A stretch of 64,000 nt of DNA, taken from assembly GCF_009903685.1 (NCBI RefSeq), contig NZ_JAAABI010000008.1, positions 55,344 through 119,343 on the forward strand, written 5' to 3'. Source of the stretch: Flagellimonas ochracea (lineage in GTDB: Bacteria; Bacteroidota; Bacteroidia; Flavobacteriales; Flavobacteriaceae). This document shows positions 1-9,514 of this stretch, one piece after another. Under the pieces are notes generated by a model. That model was given only the letters and a program-made list of their open reading frames with translations, did no database searches and was not told the origin of the DNA. A program made the translations under genes and the position numbers. Position 1 is the first letter of the stretch; each line of letters starts with the position of its first letter.

Positions 1-1274
1 TTGTACGAATTGTACTGTTCCACAAAATCGTTTACACAAAAGCTTTCCTTAAAAATAATGGATTTTTTGACAGTTTGTTTCGTTCTTTTCTCAAATCTAT
101 CCATAACGATATCGAAATATTGCTCCCGTAACTCTTGGGTATCTTCAAGTCCGGGCGCAATAGGAATCAGAAAAAATCCGGTTTCACAACCATTTGGGGC
201 CATAGTGCTATCCGTTGCTGATGGAAAATTGGCATAGAACAAAGGGTCGCTAGGCCATTTAGGATTATCGTAAATTTCTTGGGCGTGCCGTTCAAAATCA
301 GTGTCGAAAAACAGATTGTGATGTTCAATATTTTCCAATTTTTTATTGAATCCGATATAGAAAAGTAGGGAAGATGGAGCGTAGGTCTTTTTGGCCCAAT
401 ACGATTCTGAATACTGCCTGTGTTGTTTATCAAGTAGGGTTTCTGAATGATGATAATCGGCACCGCTCACTACGTAATCGGCATAAAGATTTTCTCCGTT
501 GCTTTCAATTCCTGTTACGGTTTTGTCTGAAACAAGAATTTTGGACACTGGACTACCTGTATTGATTTTCACTCCCAATTCTACTGCCACACTTTTCATG
601 GCCTTAATGATTTCATACATGCCTCCTTTTGGGTGCCATGTACCCAGACCAAAATCAGCAAAGTTCATAAAACTATAAAACGAAGGGGTTTTGCTAGGTT
701 TGGCTCCCAGAAAAAGAACGGGAAATTCTAGTGTGGAGATCAATTTTGGGTTTTTGAATCTTTTCCGTACTTCTTGACTGATGGTCTTGAAGAATTGGTC
801 CACGCGAAGCACAGTCTCTTTGGTGACCAATTCCAAAGGGGACAGTCCTGGCCTAAGCACTACCTTGTTAATCGCAATATCGTAGTTTTCCTGGGCCTTA
901 CCGATAAAGTTTCGCAAATGCTCGGAACTTCCGGTTTCAATGCGCTCAAATTCCTCACAAATTTTGTCCATGCAATCACCAATGGTAATTACATCGTCTT
1001 CAAAAAAAATCTTATAGGCGGGGTCTAGTTTATCCAATTGGTAGTAGTCGGAAGTTTTCTTCCCGAATTCGTTGAAGAATTTTTCAAAAATATCGGGCAT
1101 CCAATACCAACTGGGACCTATATCAAAAGTGAACCCTTCTTTCACCAATTGTCTGGCCCGGCCACCAACAGTCGGGTTTTTTTCAAAGATTTCTACACTA
1201 TATCCCGCCTTGGCTAGATAACATGAGGCTGAAAGCGATGAAAAACCGGAACCTATAACAATGATTTTCTTCAT
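1..1274 (-). CDS. crtI: Phytoene desaturase CrtI (3' end cut by window edge)
   Basis: The minus strand encodes an open frame from ATG at 1274 to the left edge of the window with no stop, about 424 codons. It opens with MKKIIVIGSGFSSLSASCYL, a dinucleotide-binding GxGxxS/G fold for FAD, followed by EKN and GGRARQ and the DIGPSWYWMPD stretch typical of bacterial CrtI-type desaturases; the last visible residues, FVEQYNSY, fit the region before the family C-terminus. The enzyme converts phytoene to lycopene-type carotenoids at the membrane. It starts 17 nt after the stop of the MerR/B12 gene, so the two are probably one transcript. The family call is strong; the exact product (zeta-carotene, neurosporene or lycopene) cannot be told. 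Confidence 0.93.
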   Translation of the reverse strand, partial: MKKIIVIGSGFSSLSASCYLAKAGYSVEIFEKNPTVGGRARQLVKEGFTFDIGPSWYWMPDIFEKFFNEFGKKTSDYYQLDKLDPAYKIFFEDDVITIGDCMDKICEEFERIETGSSEHLRNFIGKAQENYDIAINKVVLRPGLSPLELVTKETVLRVDQFFKTISQEVRKRFKNPKLISTLEFPVLFLGAKPSKTPSFYSFMNFADFGLGTWHPKGGMYEIIKAMKSVAVELGVKINTGSPVSKILVSDKTVTGIESNGENLYADYVVSGADYHHSETLLDKQHRQYSESYWAKKTYAPSSLLFYIGFNKKLENIEHHNLFFDTDFERHAQEIYDNPKWPSDPLFYANFPSATDSTMAPNGCETGFFLIPIAPGLEDTQELREQYFDIVMDRFEKRTKQTVKKSIIFKESFCVNDFVEQYNSY

Positions 1275-1291
1275 TTTAGCGTGTAGGCTTA

Positions 1292-2191
1292 TCAAATAGA
1301 ATCCATTAACTGTTCTATGGAATTGAATGTGTTAATGTTCCTGGGTAAATCTTCTTGGGCAACATGCTGTATTTGATGCCCCAGAACCAATAACTTGCAA
1401 TTGCCCAAAGAATCGAGTGTTTTTGTAAATTCTTCAAAATAGCTGCTCAACTCATCTTTGGTCGGCGAAACTGTGAAATAGGATATGAAATGAATGTTAT
1501 CATAATACTTCATTAAATCCACAAGGCTATCTATGGGCATGGTCTGGCCCAGATATATGGTTTTATATCCTCGGAGCGCAATCTCATAGTTAATATACAG
1601 CAACCCGATTTCATGAATTTCATTTTCGGGCAAGAAAAGCGCAAACACTTTATCCTTTCTGGTAGGTTCCAATATTTGGAGCTTTTCAGTATTAATATAA
1701 ATTTTTTGTTTAATCAAGTTAGTGATAAAATGTTCATGGGAAGGACTGATGGTATCCGTTTGCCACAGCAGCCCAAGTTCATTTAAGAGTGGTATGAATA
1801 CCTCATTGAAAATCTCTCTAAACGACCTTTCGGACAAAAGGCTGGTGTAGGTGCTGAAGAAAAGATTTTGGTCAAAATTGACCATGGCCAGTTTAAAAGC
1901 GTTGATGGCATGATCTTTTTTGCTGTTATTGGCCACAATTTCCCGTACCATAACCGGTATCTGGGATTCATCAAGCTTTGCTATTTTGGAAATTTTGTAA
2001 CCGTTGTTGTACAGAAGGGTAACGTTCAACAATTTTTGCAAATTGGCCAAATCGTAGGTCCTGATGTTCGTTTCGGTTCTTTCCGGTGAAAATAGATTGT
2101 ATCTTTTTTCCCAAATTCTTATGGTGTGCGCCTTAATGCCAGAAAGATTTTCAAGGTCGCGGATACTGAAGGATTTCTTAACATTGTTCAT
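1292..2191 (-). CDS. MerR-family regulator with B12-binding domain (CarH/LitR-like light sensor)
   Basis: A 299-residue protein if started at MNNVKKSFSI; two earlier in-frame ATGs (up to 2215) exist, but the chosen start gives the usual family N-terminus. Residues about 5-75 form a MerR winged helix (SIRDLENLSGIKAHTIRIWEKRYN). Residues about 80-160 resemble the four-helix B12-2 domain and contain W followed eleven residues later by the H of SHEH, the arrangement used by CarH to cover adenosylcobalamin. Next comes ENEIHEIG, matching the E-x-H-x-x-G loop whose His is the lower cobalt ligand, and a Rossmann-like C-terminus. Known relatives repress carotenoid genes in the dark and are released by light. 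Placement directly before crtI supports that role. Light sensing itself is inferred. Confidence 0.88.
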   Translation of the reverse strand: MNNVKKSFSIRDLENLSGIKAHTIRIWEKRYNLFSPERTETNIRTYDLANLQKLLNVTLLYNNGYKISKIAKLDESQIPVMVREIVANNSKKDHAINAFKLAMVNFDQNLFFSTYTSLLSERSFREIFNEVFIPLLNELGLLWQTDTISPSHEHFITNLIKQKIYINTEKLQILEPTRKDKVFALFLPENEIHEIGLLYINYEIALRGYKTIYLGQTMPIDSLVDLMKYYDNIHFISYFTVSPTKDELSSYFEEFTKTLDSLGNCKLLVLGHQIQHVAQEDLPRNINTFNSIEQLMDSI

Positions 2192-2317
2192 CTTTTGCAT
2201 ATAAACGTTAAACAAAGTTACACTTTTAACGCTGATGACCTAATGATTCTTCAAAAATTATCTCCGTTTTAAGAAAAATAGTAACCAATTGTACTGGACT
2301 GCGGGCTAATAATGGGC

Positions 2318-2346
2318 CAAAAAAAACCGCAACAAGATGCGGTTTT
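2318..2346 (-). terminator. Rho-independent terminator of tRNA-Leu
   Basis: The arms AAAACCGCA (2323-2331) and TGCGGTTTT (2338-2346) form a perfect 9-bp hairpin with a 6-nt loop. On the minus strand it follows the tRNA-Leu 3' end by two bases and is followed by a run of T. Confidence 0.85.
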
Positions 2347-2347
2347 G

Positions 2348-2431
2348 TACCCACGACTGGAGTCGAACCAGCACGTCCTTTCGAACACTACCCCCTCAAG
2401 GTAGCGTGTCTACCAATTCCACCACGTGGGC
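2348..2431 (-). tRNA. tRNA-Leu (anticodon GAG)
   Basis: An 84-nt minus-strand cloverleaf. The acceptor stem is GCCCACG with CGTGGGT (last pair G-U), the discriminator is A, the anticodon stem CTACC/GGTAG encloses TTGAGGG giving anticodon GAG, a long variable arm marks a class II tRNA, and the T arm carries GGTTCGACTCC. CCA is not encoded. The intrinsic terminator lies directly downstream. Confidence 0.93.
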
Positions 2432-2757
2432 TATTCGGATGCGAAGATAACAAACTTAAAGCAATGATCTTTGATGTTCAAACCAATGTTTTATTCTAAA
2501 CTTAACTCGCTTTTGATTGAAGCAAAAGGGGTGCAAGATGTCACCATAAATTAAAGATCTTGGTTTCAATCAGTTCAGTGGCTTGGTGGAATCAATAAGA
2601 GTTCCGCTGGAAGAGATAGTTGCCAATTTCTTGACCTATTGCACCCAGTTCAGTACCAAATCTCCAATTGTCTGGAAAAGAACCTTTTGTTCATAGTTTA
2701 GTATCTTTAATATGCCACCTGCCCTATAGGGCGGGTCTTGAAAATAGCGGTAATCCC
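2432..2757. other. Gene-free stretch with a GCCCTATAGGGC palindrome
   Basis: No credible reading frame was found between tRNA-Leu and the hybrid kinase gene. The one structured element is GCCCTATAGGGC at 2721-2732, a perfect 12-bp palindrome that extends by CC(U/G)GG pairing to an 18-nt hairpin, 26 bp before the ATG at 2758. It has no T-run and could be an operator or a leader hairpin. Confidence 0.5.
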
Positions 2758-5700
2758 ATGCTTAGGATAACATTCAAATTTTTGGCTTTCTTTCTTTTCT
2801 GCTCTGTGTTTACAAATGCGCAAGACGGTACCAAGCATTATAGGAATATTAAATTACCGCAAGTAAATGAGCGGACCGAGGTGTTGGCACTATTACAGGA
2901 CAGCAGAGGTTTTATGTGGTTTGGTACAACACAAGGGTTGTTTCGGTTTGATGGAATGGATTTCAAAAGATACCACAATGAATATGGTAATCGAGAATCC
3001 CTGTCCGATGATGTAATATATTCACTCGAAGAGGATTCGCAAGGAAATGTTTGGATAGGCACAAAATCTGGTGGGATTAGTATATTGGACCCGGTTAGGG
3101 ATACTTTTTCTCATCATCGCTATAATCCTCACGATAGCATACCTTTTTCAAATTATTTCATTACAGCTATTCATGAAGATAAGAATGGGATTATTTGGAT
3201 TGGAAGCCAAGGTGGTGGTCTTGGAAAATATGACCCTATCACCAATGCAATCAAATACTTTCAAAAGGATGATCGTGGCAACTCGATAGCCCAAAACTAC
3301 ATAACTGAAATTTTGGAGGATGAAAAAGGCAATCTATGGGTAGGATTAAACGGAGGAGGCATCAATAAGTTCAATCCCAAAACGGAGCAGTTTCAACACT
3401 TTCGGTTTGCGAATCTTCAAGATCCTACGTTAAACTTTAGGAATAATGTGATACGTGACCTATACCATGATGGCAACGGGGGTATTTGGTCGGCCACCTA
3501 TGGGGGATTCAACAAGTTGAACATAGCAGATGGAACATTTACACATTATGATGTACTCAACGACCCCGTACTTAAATCCAACTCCCTAAACGCTATTAGT
3601 TCAGTAGCCGGAACGCTTTACATCACTTCCTATGATGGGTATTTTTATGGCTTTGATCTAAAGAAAGAAAAATTCATTTCATCGGAAAACATAAACAAGA
3701 ATATTAGAAATGGGTATTCTGACAGAGATGGTCTGTACTGGTTGGGATTGACAACGGGTGAAGTAATGGTGATTTCCCAAAATTTTGATTTTCCATTCTA
3801 TTGGGTCGGTAAAGAAGAAGACCTGATTACCTCCATTAAAAAATCAGGAGAGAATTTCATTTGTGGAACCGCTTTTTCTGGATTGTATTCCAGTTCGGGA
3901 AACGAACGTATTGGAGAGAACATATTGTCCGATGTATCCATCCTTTGTATGGAACAAAATGTGAATGGCTCCATTTGGATTGGAACCAATAGTGGTGGCC
4001 TTAATATATATGACCCCAATACGGGAGAAAATAAAGTACTTCGGTTTGAACCTGGAAATAACAAGACCCTGCCTCACGATACAGTTCTTGAAATCTATAA
4101 GGACGAGTATGGAGCTATGTGGGTGGGCACGTTGGCAGGTTTGGGCCAATGGATAGACAGTACAGCAAGCTTCTTGAATCGTGGGACAGCCCAGTTTAAA
4201 GATATGATTAGGTTGGACAAAAGGGAATTGTGGGCGGCAACAAATATTGGGATTGCTATCATTGATCCCACGACCAACGCTTTTTATATGAAACAGGCTG
4301 ATGTCAACCAACACAAGGATAGCTTATTGCACAACGAGGTGAATGTATTGTACACACCGGACAAGGACAGTATTTTGATTGGTTCCAAAAAAGGCCTGAA
4401 TGTCTTTATCAAGAGCCAAAACAGAATGGTGAATGTGCACCAAGAGTTTGATTTACCATATGGTGAAATAAAGGCCATAGCACAGGACCACCATAAAAAC
4501 TATTGGATGACCTCGGATAAAGGTGTCTTACATATAGATCTTGAAACCGGCCTTTTCAAGTATTATGATGAATCCAATGGCCTGCATGTCAATAAGGGCT
4601 ATAATTCCTTTATACGCTTTGAACCGGAATCAAATAAAATGATGATTGCTGGCGTTGGCGGCTACTACAGTTTTAGCCCCGCCCCTTTGCGTTTCAACAA
4701 AAATTCGATACCCCTCCGTATTACCGATGTCCGTCTTTTCAACCAATCCATTCAAGATACAAGTTTGTTGGTATCGTTGAAAGAAAATGAATATCTGGAA
4801 TTAATGCACCATCAAGATATGGTTTCCTTCTCCTATGCAGGTATAGATTATGTGAACCCCTCGAAAATTTCTTATGCATACCTATTGGAGGGCTATAACG
4901 ATAGATGGATTTATACCAAGGATCGAACCGCCAGTTTTACAAATCTGGAACCCGGGGAATATGTGTTTAAGGTAAAGTCGACCAATGCAGATGGTATCTG
5001 GGGGGATACCCCGAAATCCGTGACCTTATATATAAAACCGCCCTTTTGGGCTACATGGTGGGCATATGCACTGTACTTGATTTTATTTTTAGGAGCCCTC
5101 TCTCTTACTATCAGAAATTTTAGGATGAGGGAACGCCTCAAGACGCGGTTGCACTTGGAGCATCTGGAATTGGAAAAACTTAAGGAATTCAGTGCGATGA
5201 AATCAAAGTTTTTCGCAAATATTTCCCACGAATTCCGAACTCCGTTGACACTGATCACAGGACCCATTGATGATTTGATGGAAAGGAACAAGGATGCGAA
5301 GGCAAAAGAGAGTCTGCAGATAGTGAAGCGGAACGGCCAACGCTTAAAACGCTTGATCGATCAGATATTGGACTTTTCCAAACTAGAGGCGAAGAAGGTT
5401 GAGGTTAAAAAAGAAGCATGCGAATTATATGGGTTTTTGAGGCCCATCGGGGCTTCTTTCGCATCGTTGGCAGAGAAGAATAACATTGACTATTCCGTTG
5501 ACATTCCCCCTAAGCAGCTTTGGGCCTATATTGATATGGAAAAAATTGAAATGGTACTGAACAATTTGATTTCCAATGCCCTTAAGTTCACTCCCCCGTC
5601 CGGGAAGGTTGGTTTTAGAACAGAAGTGGTTCAGAAAAACCATCATTCAGAACTGAGGTTGAGGGTTGAAGACAATGGGCCTGGTCTTACTGAGGAAGAA

Positions 5701-6729
5701 AAGAAAAATGTATTTGAGCGGTTCTATCGCATAGAAAAAAAAGAAAATAGTGTTGGCACAGGAATAGGGTTATCCCTTACGAAAGAAATAGTAGACTTAA
5801 TGCAAGGAAGCATTCAGGTGTTGGGCAAAAAAGGAGAAGGATCTGTGTTTGAAGTGATTTTGCCCTTGGAATTGGTTAAGAATCCAGAGCTTTCCCCCGA
5901 GCTAGGTTTAGATAAGCAGAAAAAAAATAAGCTCAATTCCAATGATGTTACCAGAGGTTTAAATTCAATTCTACTGGTTGAGGACAATGAGGATCTCCGT
6001 ATTCATTTCAAAAATATTTTTGGGGAAGCATGGCATATATTGGAGGCAACCGATGGTGAAATGGGATACGCTATGGCCATAAAGGAAATCCCAGATTTGA
6101 TCATTAGCGATCTTATGATGCCTAAAATGGATGGGAACGAATTATGTGATTCCTTGAAGCAGGACGAAAGAACGGCGCATATTCCGTTCATTATGCTTAC
6201 CGCCAAAGCCAGTCAACCGGATAAGGTCTTGGGGTTGGCCCAAGGTGCAAATGACTATATCACCAAGCCGTTTAACAAGAAGGAATTGTTCTTAAAGGTG
6301 CAGAATTTGCTTGCGCAACGGAAGCGTATGCAAAACAAGCTGCAGCGGGAGCTCATGTCCCGACCTGTACAATCACCTGAACTTCTGTCGAACCAGGAAA
6401 AGTTCATCCTAAAGCTCAAAAAATATATTGTAGACCATTTGGACGATAGTGAAATGAACGTGAATTCTTTGAGCAAGGAGATGGGGTATAGCCGTATACA
6501 GCTTTATCGCAAAGTACTTGGATTGACGGGTTTATCAACCTCTGAGTTTATTCGACAAATTCGGATTCATAAGGCTGCCGAGCTACTACAAAAAAAGTGG
6601 GGTAATGTCTCCGAAATAGCTTATGCGGTTGGGTTTAACAATCTTTCCTACTTTACAAAGTCCTTTAAGGAGATCTACAAACTCACTCCATCTCAATTTG
6701 GTAAGGCGGACACTGAGCAAGCCAATTAA
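2758..6729 (+). CDS. Hybrid two-component system sensor/regulator (HTCS)
   Basis: The start ATG 2758 (MLRITFKFLAFFLFCSVFTN) gives a signal peptide and 1323 residues; an upstream in-frame ATG at 2668 would place 30 non-signal residues before it. Order of parts: signal peptide 1-22; many two-component propeller (Reg_prop) repeats seen as W(I/V)GT and D..G..W motifs to about residue 690; Y_Y_Y domain to about 755; one membrane helix about 763-781; HisKA with SHEFRTPLTL (His near 823); HATPase with DNGPGL and GTGIGLSLT; receiver from about 1069 with DLMMPKMDG; AraC-type HTH from about 1235. Relatives sense glycans in the periplasm and switch on SusC/D-CAZyme loci from the same polypeptide. No such locus lies beside it, so ligand and targets are unknown. 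Confidence 0.95.
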   Translation: MLRITFKFLAFFLFCSVFTNAQDGTKHYRNIKLPQVNERTEVLALLQDSRGFMWFGTTQGLFRFDGMDFKRYHNEYGNRESLSDDVIYSLEEDSQGNVWIGTKSGGISILDPVRDTFSHHRYNPHDSIPFSNYFITAIHEDKNGIIWIGSQGGGLGKYDPITNAIKYFQKDDRGNSIAQNYITEILEDEKGNLWVGLNGGGINKFNPKTEQFQHFRFANLQDPTLNFRNNVIRDLYHDGNGGIWSATYGGFNKLNIADGTFTHYDVLNDPVLKSNSLNAISSVAGTLYITSYDGYFYGFDLKKEKFISSENINKNIRNGYSDRDGLYWLGLTTGEVMVISQNFDFPFYWVGKEEDLITSIKKSGENFICGTAFSGLYSSSGNERIGENILSDVSILCMEQNVNGSIWIGTNSGGLNIYDPNTGENKVLRFEPGNNKTLPHDTVLEIYKDEYGAMWVGTLAGLGQWIDSTASFLNRGTAQFKDMIRLDKRELWAATNIGIAIIDPTTNAFYMKQADVNQHKDSLLHNEVNVLYTPDKDSILIGSKKGLNVFIKSQNRMVNVHQEFDLPYGEIKAIAQDHHKNYWMTSDKGVLHIDLETGLFKYYDESNGLHVNKGYNSFIRFEPESNKMMIAGVGGYYSFSPAPLRFNKNSIPLRITDVRLFNQSIQDTSLLVSLKENEYLELMHHQDMVSFSYAGIDYVNPSKISYAYLLEGYNDRWIYTKDRTASFTNLEPGEYVFKVKSTNADGIWGDTPKSVTLYIKPPFWATWWAYALYLILFLGALSLTIRNFRMRERLKTRLHLEHLELEKLKEFSAMKSKFFANISHEFRTPLTLITGPIDDLMERNKDAKAKESLQIVKRNGQRLKRLIDQILDFSKLEAKKVEVKKEACELYGFLRPIGASFASLAEKNNIDYSVDIPPKQLWAYIDMEKIEMVLNNLISNALKFTPPSGKVGFRTEVVQKNHHSELRLRVEDNGPGLTEEEKKNVFERFYRIEKKENSVGTGIGLSLTKEIVDLMQGSIQVLGKKGEGSVFEVILPLELVKNPELSPELGLDKQKKNKLNSNDVTRGLNSILLVEDNEDLRIHFKNIFGEAWHILEATDGEMGYAMAIKEIPDLIISDLMMPKMDGNELCDSLKQDERTAHIPFIMLTAKASQPDKVLGLAQGANDYITKPFNKKELFLKVQNLLAQRKRMQNKLQRELMSRPVQSPELLSNQEKFILKLKKYIVDHLDDSEMNVNSLSKEMGYSRIQLYRKVLGLTGLSTSEFIRQIRIHKAAELLQKKWGNVSEIAYAVGFNNLSYFTKSFKEIYKLTPSQFGKADTEQAN

Positions 6730-6932
6730 AAAGTATTGTCGATACTGATAAACCTCCCATATCAATGAAGAATAACCCGGATTAATTGACTTTTTCCAAT
6801 ACTGGTAACATAAGTGTTAAACGATGCAACCTTGGCATCAATCATTGCATAGCCAAATATGTACCTTTTGTTATTATTAACCTCTTGCTACCATAGATAG
6901 CAAAAATCTAGGCAGCAATCAAAAAAATAATT

Positions 6933-7451
6933 ATGAAAACAAGGTATAGTTATGCAAATTTACTGGGAAGAAAAACGCTTTATTATTCTGTAATCTTACT
7001 GTTATCCATAATCTGTTTTTCTTGCAGTGATGACGATGGGGATTTGATGATATCATTGGATGGCCCTGTACTTTCGGTCTCAGATTTCACAGGTAATTGG
7101 GCGGCGACAACTGCTGTATTTGAAAGTACGGATGGTTCCCAACGCCTGGAAGTTGTAGAACAGGGTGGTAGTGCCACGTTGGTGGTCCAGGCAAATGGTC
7201 GGTTTACAATCACGATTAGTTTTCCTGGTCAGGGTTCCGAGATATTTGCTGGTGAACTTGGTTTCAATGGTGAAGAATATGGAGATAGATTGATTGTGAT
7301 ATTTGATGGAGATGATCCAGAGGATTACGAACTGTTCAATATTCAACTCAATAATGGAGTTTTGTTCTTAAACGGTATTACCACATTTGATTTTTTAGGA
7401 AATGGGACCGAAGTACCTGCCACAATAGATTTGATATTGGAGCGAGGTTGA
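6933..7451 (+). CDS. Small lipocalin-like lipoprotein, function unknown
   Basis: A 172-residue protein with a basic N-terminus, hydrophobic segment and lipobox ending ICFSC, followed by SDDDGD, the acidic pattern seen after the Cys of many Bacteroidota lipoproteins. The mature part (FTGNWAATTAVFES..., RFTITISF, LNNGVLFLNG) resembles the short beta-rich 'lipocalin-like' proteins of this phylum, but no specific family residue is visible. It lies about 200 bp after the hybrid regulator on the same strand, so co-expression is possible but the gap is long. Function not assigned. Confidence 0.7.
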   Translation: MKTRYSYANLLGRKTLYYSVILLLSIICFSCSDDDGDLMISLDGPVLSVSDFTGNWAATTAVFESTDGSQRLEVVEQGGSATLVVQANGRFTITISFPGQGSEIFAGELGFNGEEYGDRLIVIFDGDDPEDYELFNIQLNNGVLFLNGITTFDFLGNGTEVPATIDLILERG

Positions 7452-7536
7452 TATTACTTTCTGAATGGGTTAATATTTCGAAACCTGATCTGACCTATAT
7501 CGAGATTTTTATACCGGATGGAAAAGAAAAGTGTTT

Positions 7537-8328
7537 TTAACCTTTAAGAAACTCCCTTATTACCCGATTGTAGGTCCTTCCGGTATAAAAGGTTTCATCA
7601 TTTTTTAGATATATCCCATACTCCAAATGTCCTAGAATATCAATTCTAGCTATCCAATCCGTATTAACAATGTGGGAACGATGTATCCGGATAAAATCAT
7701 TTTTTGGCAATCTTTCCATTATCTGGATAAGGCTTTCCCGAACTAGGTGGAACTTGCCGGTAGCCTCATATATTTTAATATAGTAGTTGTCCGCCTCTAT
7801 TCTAACAACATCTTCAGTGTTTAAGAGAATTATCTTGCCCGAATTTTTAATGATTAGCCTTTTATGGTTGAAATTGGTGGCCACAAAGTGTCCACTATTG
7901 GCCTTCAACTCTTCTTTGATGGTATTTTTAAGCAGTGATTTTAAAGAATTCTTGTATAGCTCGCTTTGGGATAAGTGGACCTTGGCATTATTAAGGGCAT
8001 CGTAGAATCGTTGATCACTAAAAGGCTTTAGCAAATAATCTATGGCGTGGACCTCGAAGGCTTTCAGGGCATATTGGTCAAAAGCTGTTACAAAAACAGT
8101 TTTGGGAAGGATTTGGCGATCAACCGAGTTCAGAACCTCGAAACCGTTGATCCCAGGCATTTGAATATCCAAAAACAATAAGTCGGGGATGGTACGACGT
8201 ATAGCGTCAATAGCCTCAACACCATTGGCACAGACCTCAGTAACCTCGATTTCCGAATCCTTTTTTAAAAGTTGCAGTAAACCGTCCCTTGCTTGTTTTT
8301 CGTCATCGACTATCACCGTTTTTATCAT
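7537..8328 (-). CDS. LytTR-family response regulator
   Basis: A 263-residue regulator. The N-terminal receiver shows VDDEKQARDG, the phospho-acceptor in LLFLDIQMPG (Asp near 55), the T of VTAFD and the K of LLKPF. The C-terminal about 100 residues are a LytTR DNA-binding domain (VVRIEADNYYIKIYEATGKFHLVRESLIQ, FIRIHRSHIVN). The start codon lies inside the last codons of the partner kinase gene (26-nt overlap), so the two are translated together. LytTR regulators bind short direct repeats; the target genes are not evident here. Confidence 0.94.
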   Translation of the reverse strand: MIKTVIVDDEKQARDGLLQLLKKDSEIEVTEVCANGVEAIDAIRRTIPDLLFLDIQMPGINGFEVLNSVDRQILPKTVFVTAFDQYALKAFEVHAIDYLLKPFSDQRFYDALNNAKVHLSQSELYKNSLKSLLKNTIKEELKANSGHFVATNFNHKRLIIKNSGKIILLNTEDVVRIEADNYYIKIYEATGKFHLVRESLIQIMERLPKNDFIRIHRSHIVNTDWIARIDILGHLEYGIYLKNDETFYTGRTYNRVIREFLKG

Positions 8329-9421
8329 GATATATTCGTGTTTTGTTTGGAAACGAAATAGTTACCTTGACACCATGGTTTACGCTGGTCATATCAAAAG
8401 TAAAGTCATCTCCATAGAGTTTGTTTAATCTGTCCAAAGTGTTTTTTAGCCCGATTCCGTTGGTCTTTTGAAGATTGAAGCGCTTCTCCAATCTAGGCCC
8501 AGTGTTAAACACTTCAATGTGGACTCTATTGCTTTTACTTTGAATGCTAACCTTGAGCTGTGTCGGACCTATATATTTATCAAATCCATGTTTAAATGCG
8601 TTTTCGATAATCGGTTGAAGTAATAATGTGGGTATGGGGGCCATCATCGCCTTTTGATCAATGTTCATGTTAACTGCTAGGTTACCTTCATGACGTATAC
8701 GCTCAATTTCTAAATACTTTTGAATAAAGGTCAACTCTTCACCCACCGTGGTCATATTTTTCGAAAAACCGTTCAAGGAGTTTCGAAGCAGATCCCCCAT
8801 GTTGGAAATCACATCGATGGCCATGTCATTTTTGTTCCCACGGACCAACATTGAAATGGTGTTGTACGTATTGAACAAAAAGTGAGGTTGTAGTTGCATT
8901 TTTAATGCACGCAGTTGCGATTCAACAAGCTGGGATTCCAATTCCAAGGCCTCCATGCTTTTCAACCTATATTTTTTCTGAAGATCAACGATGTAGAGTA
9001 CGGCCATAATAACCAGTGAAATTATTATGGATTCCATAAAGTGAAAGGTGGATAATCTACCCAAAAAATCTTTCTTTATGGTTGTGCCATCAGGGTTGTA
9101 AAACCATTGCAATAGGTAAGAAACTAACCATGTGACCAAATTCTTTATCACACCTAAAGAAAGACTGATCACCACCAAAGTGATAATTTTCCTAACTAAG
9201 GACGCTTTTTCAGCCCAACGGAATGCTTTGATAAAAAAGAAGGTAAATCCAATCCAGAGTAAAATGGATGGTACATAATAAAAAATTATAAACCCAGAGG
9301 GGCGCACAAAAAGAGATTTTTTGAAAATATCGATGCACACAAACAAAACCCACGCCAACAAAACGTAAAAAATAAGTGTCTTGGGGCGATTTTTGTTTTT
9401 GGATGCTTTAAGGTTGCGCAT
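8303..9421 (-). CDS. LytS/YehU-type sensor histidine kinase
   Basis: A 372-residue membrane kinase with four predicted helices in the first 150 residues and no large periplasmic domain. A coiled linker leads to the His_kinase domain, with the phospho-acceptor in LQPHFLFN, then LLLQPIIENAFKHG (N box) and NGIGLKNTLDRLN (G box). This layout is typical of kinases partnered with LytTR regulators, and the response-regulator gene overlaps its 3' end by 26 nt. Signal unknown. The start at 9421 is the first ATG of the frame and leaves a basic cytoplasmic tail before helix 1. Confidence 0.93.
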   Translation of the reverse strand: MRNLKASKNKNRPKTLIFYVLLAWVLFVCIDIFKKSLFVRPSGFIIFYYVPSILLWIGFTFFFIKAFRWAEKASLVRKIITLVVISLSLGVIKNLVTWLVSYLLQWFYNPDGTTIKKDFLGRLSTFHFMESIIISLVIMAVLYIVDLQKKYRLKSMEALELESQLVESQLRALKMQLQPHFLFNTYNTISMLVRGNKNDMAIDVISNMGDLLRNSLNGFSKNMTTVGEELTFIQKYLEIERIRHEGNLAVNMNIDQKAMMAPIPTLLLQPIIENAFKHGFDKYIGPTQLKVSIQSKSNRVHIEVFNTGPRLEKRFNLQKTNGIGLKNTLDRLNKLYGDDFTFDMTSVNHGVKVTISFPNKTRIYHDKNGDSR

Positions 9422-9514
9422 TTCGACAAGGGTATAAAGGGGGTATCAAATTAATATCCAAACAAGTTAATATACGGATATCAGTGGGTTAAAAAAAGAC
9501 TTGCATATAGTTTG

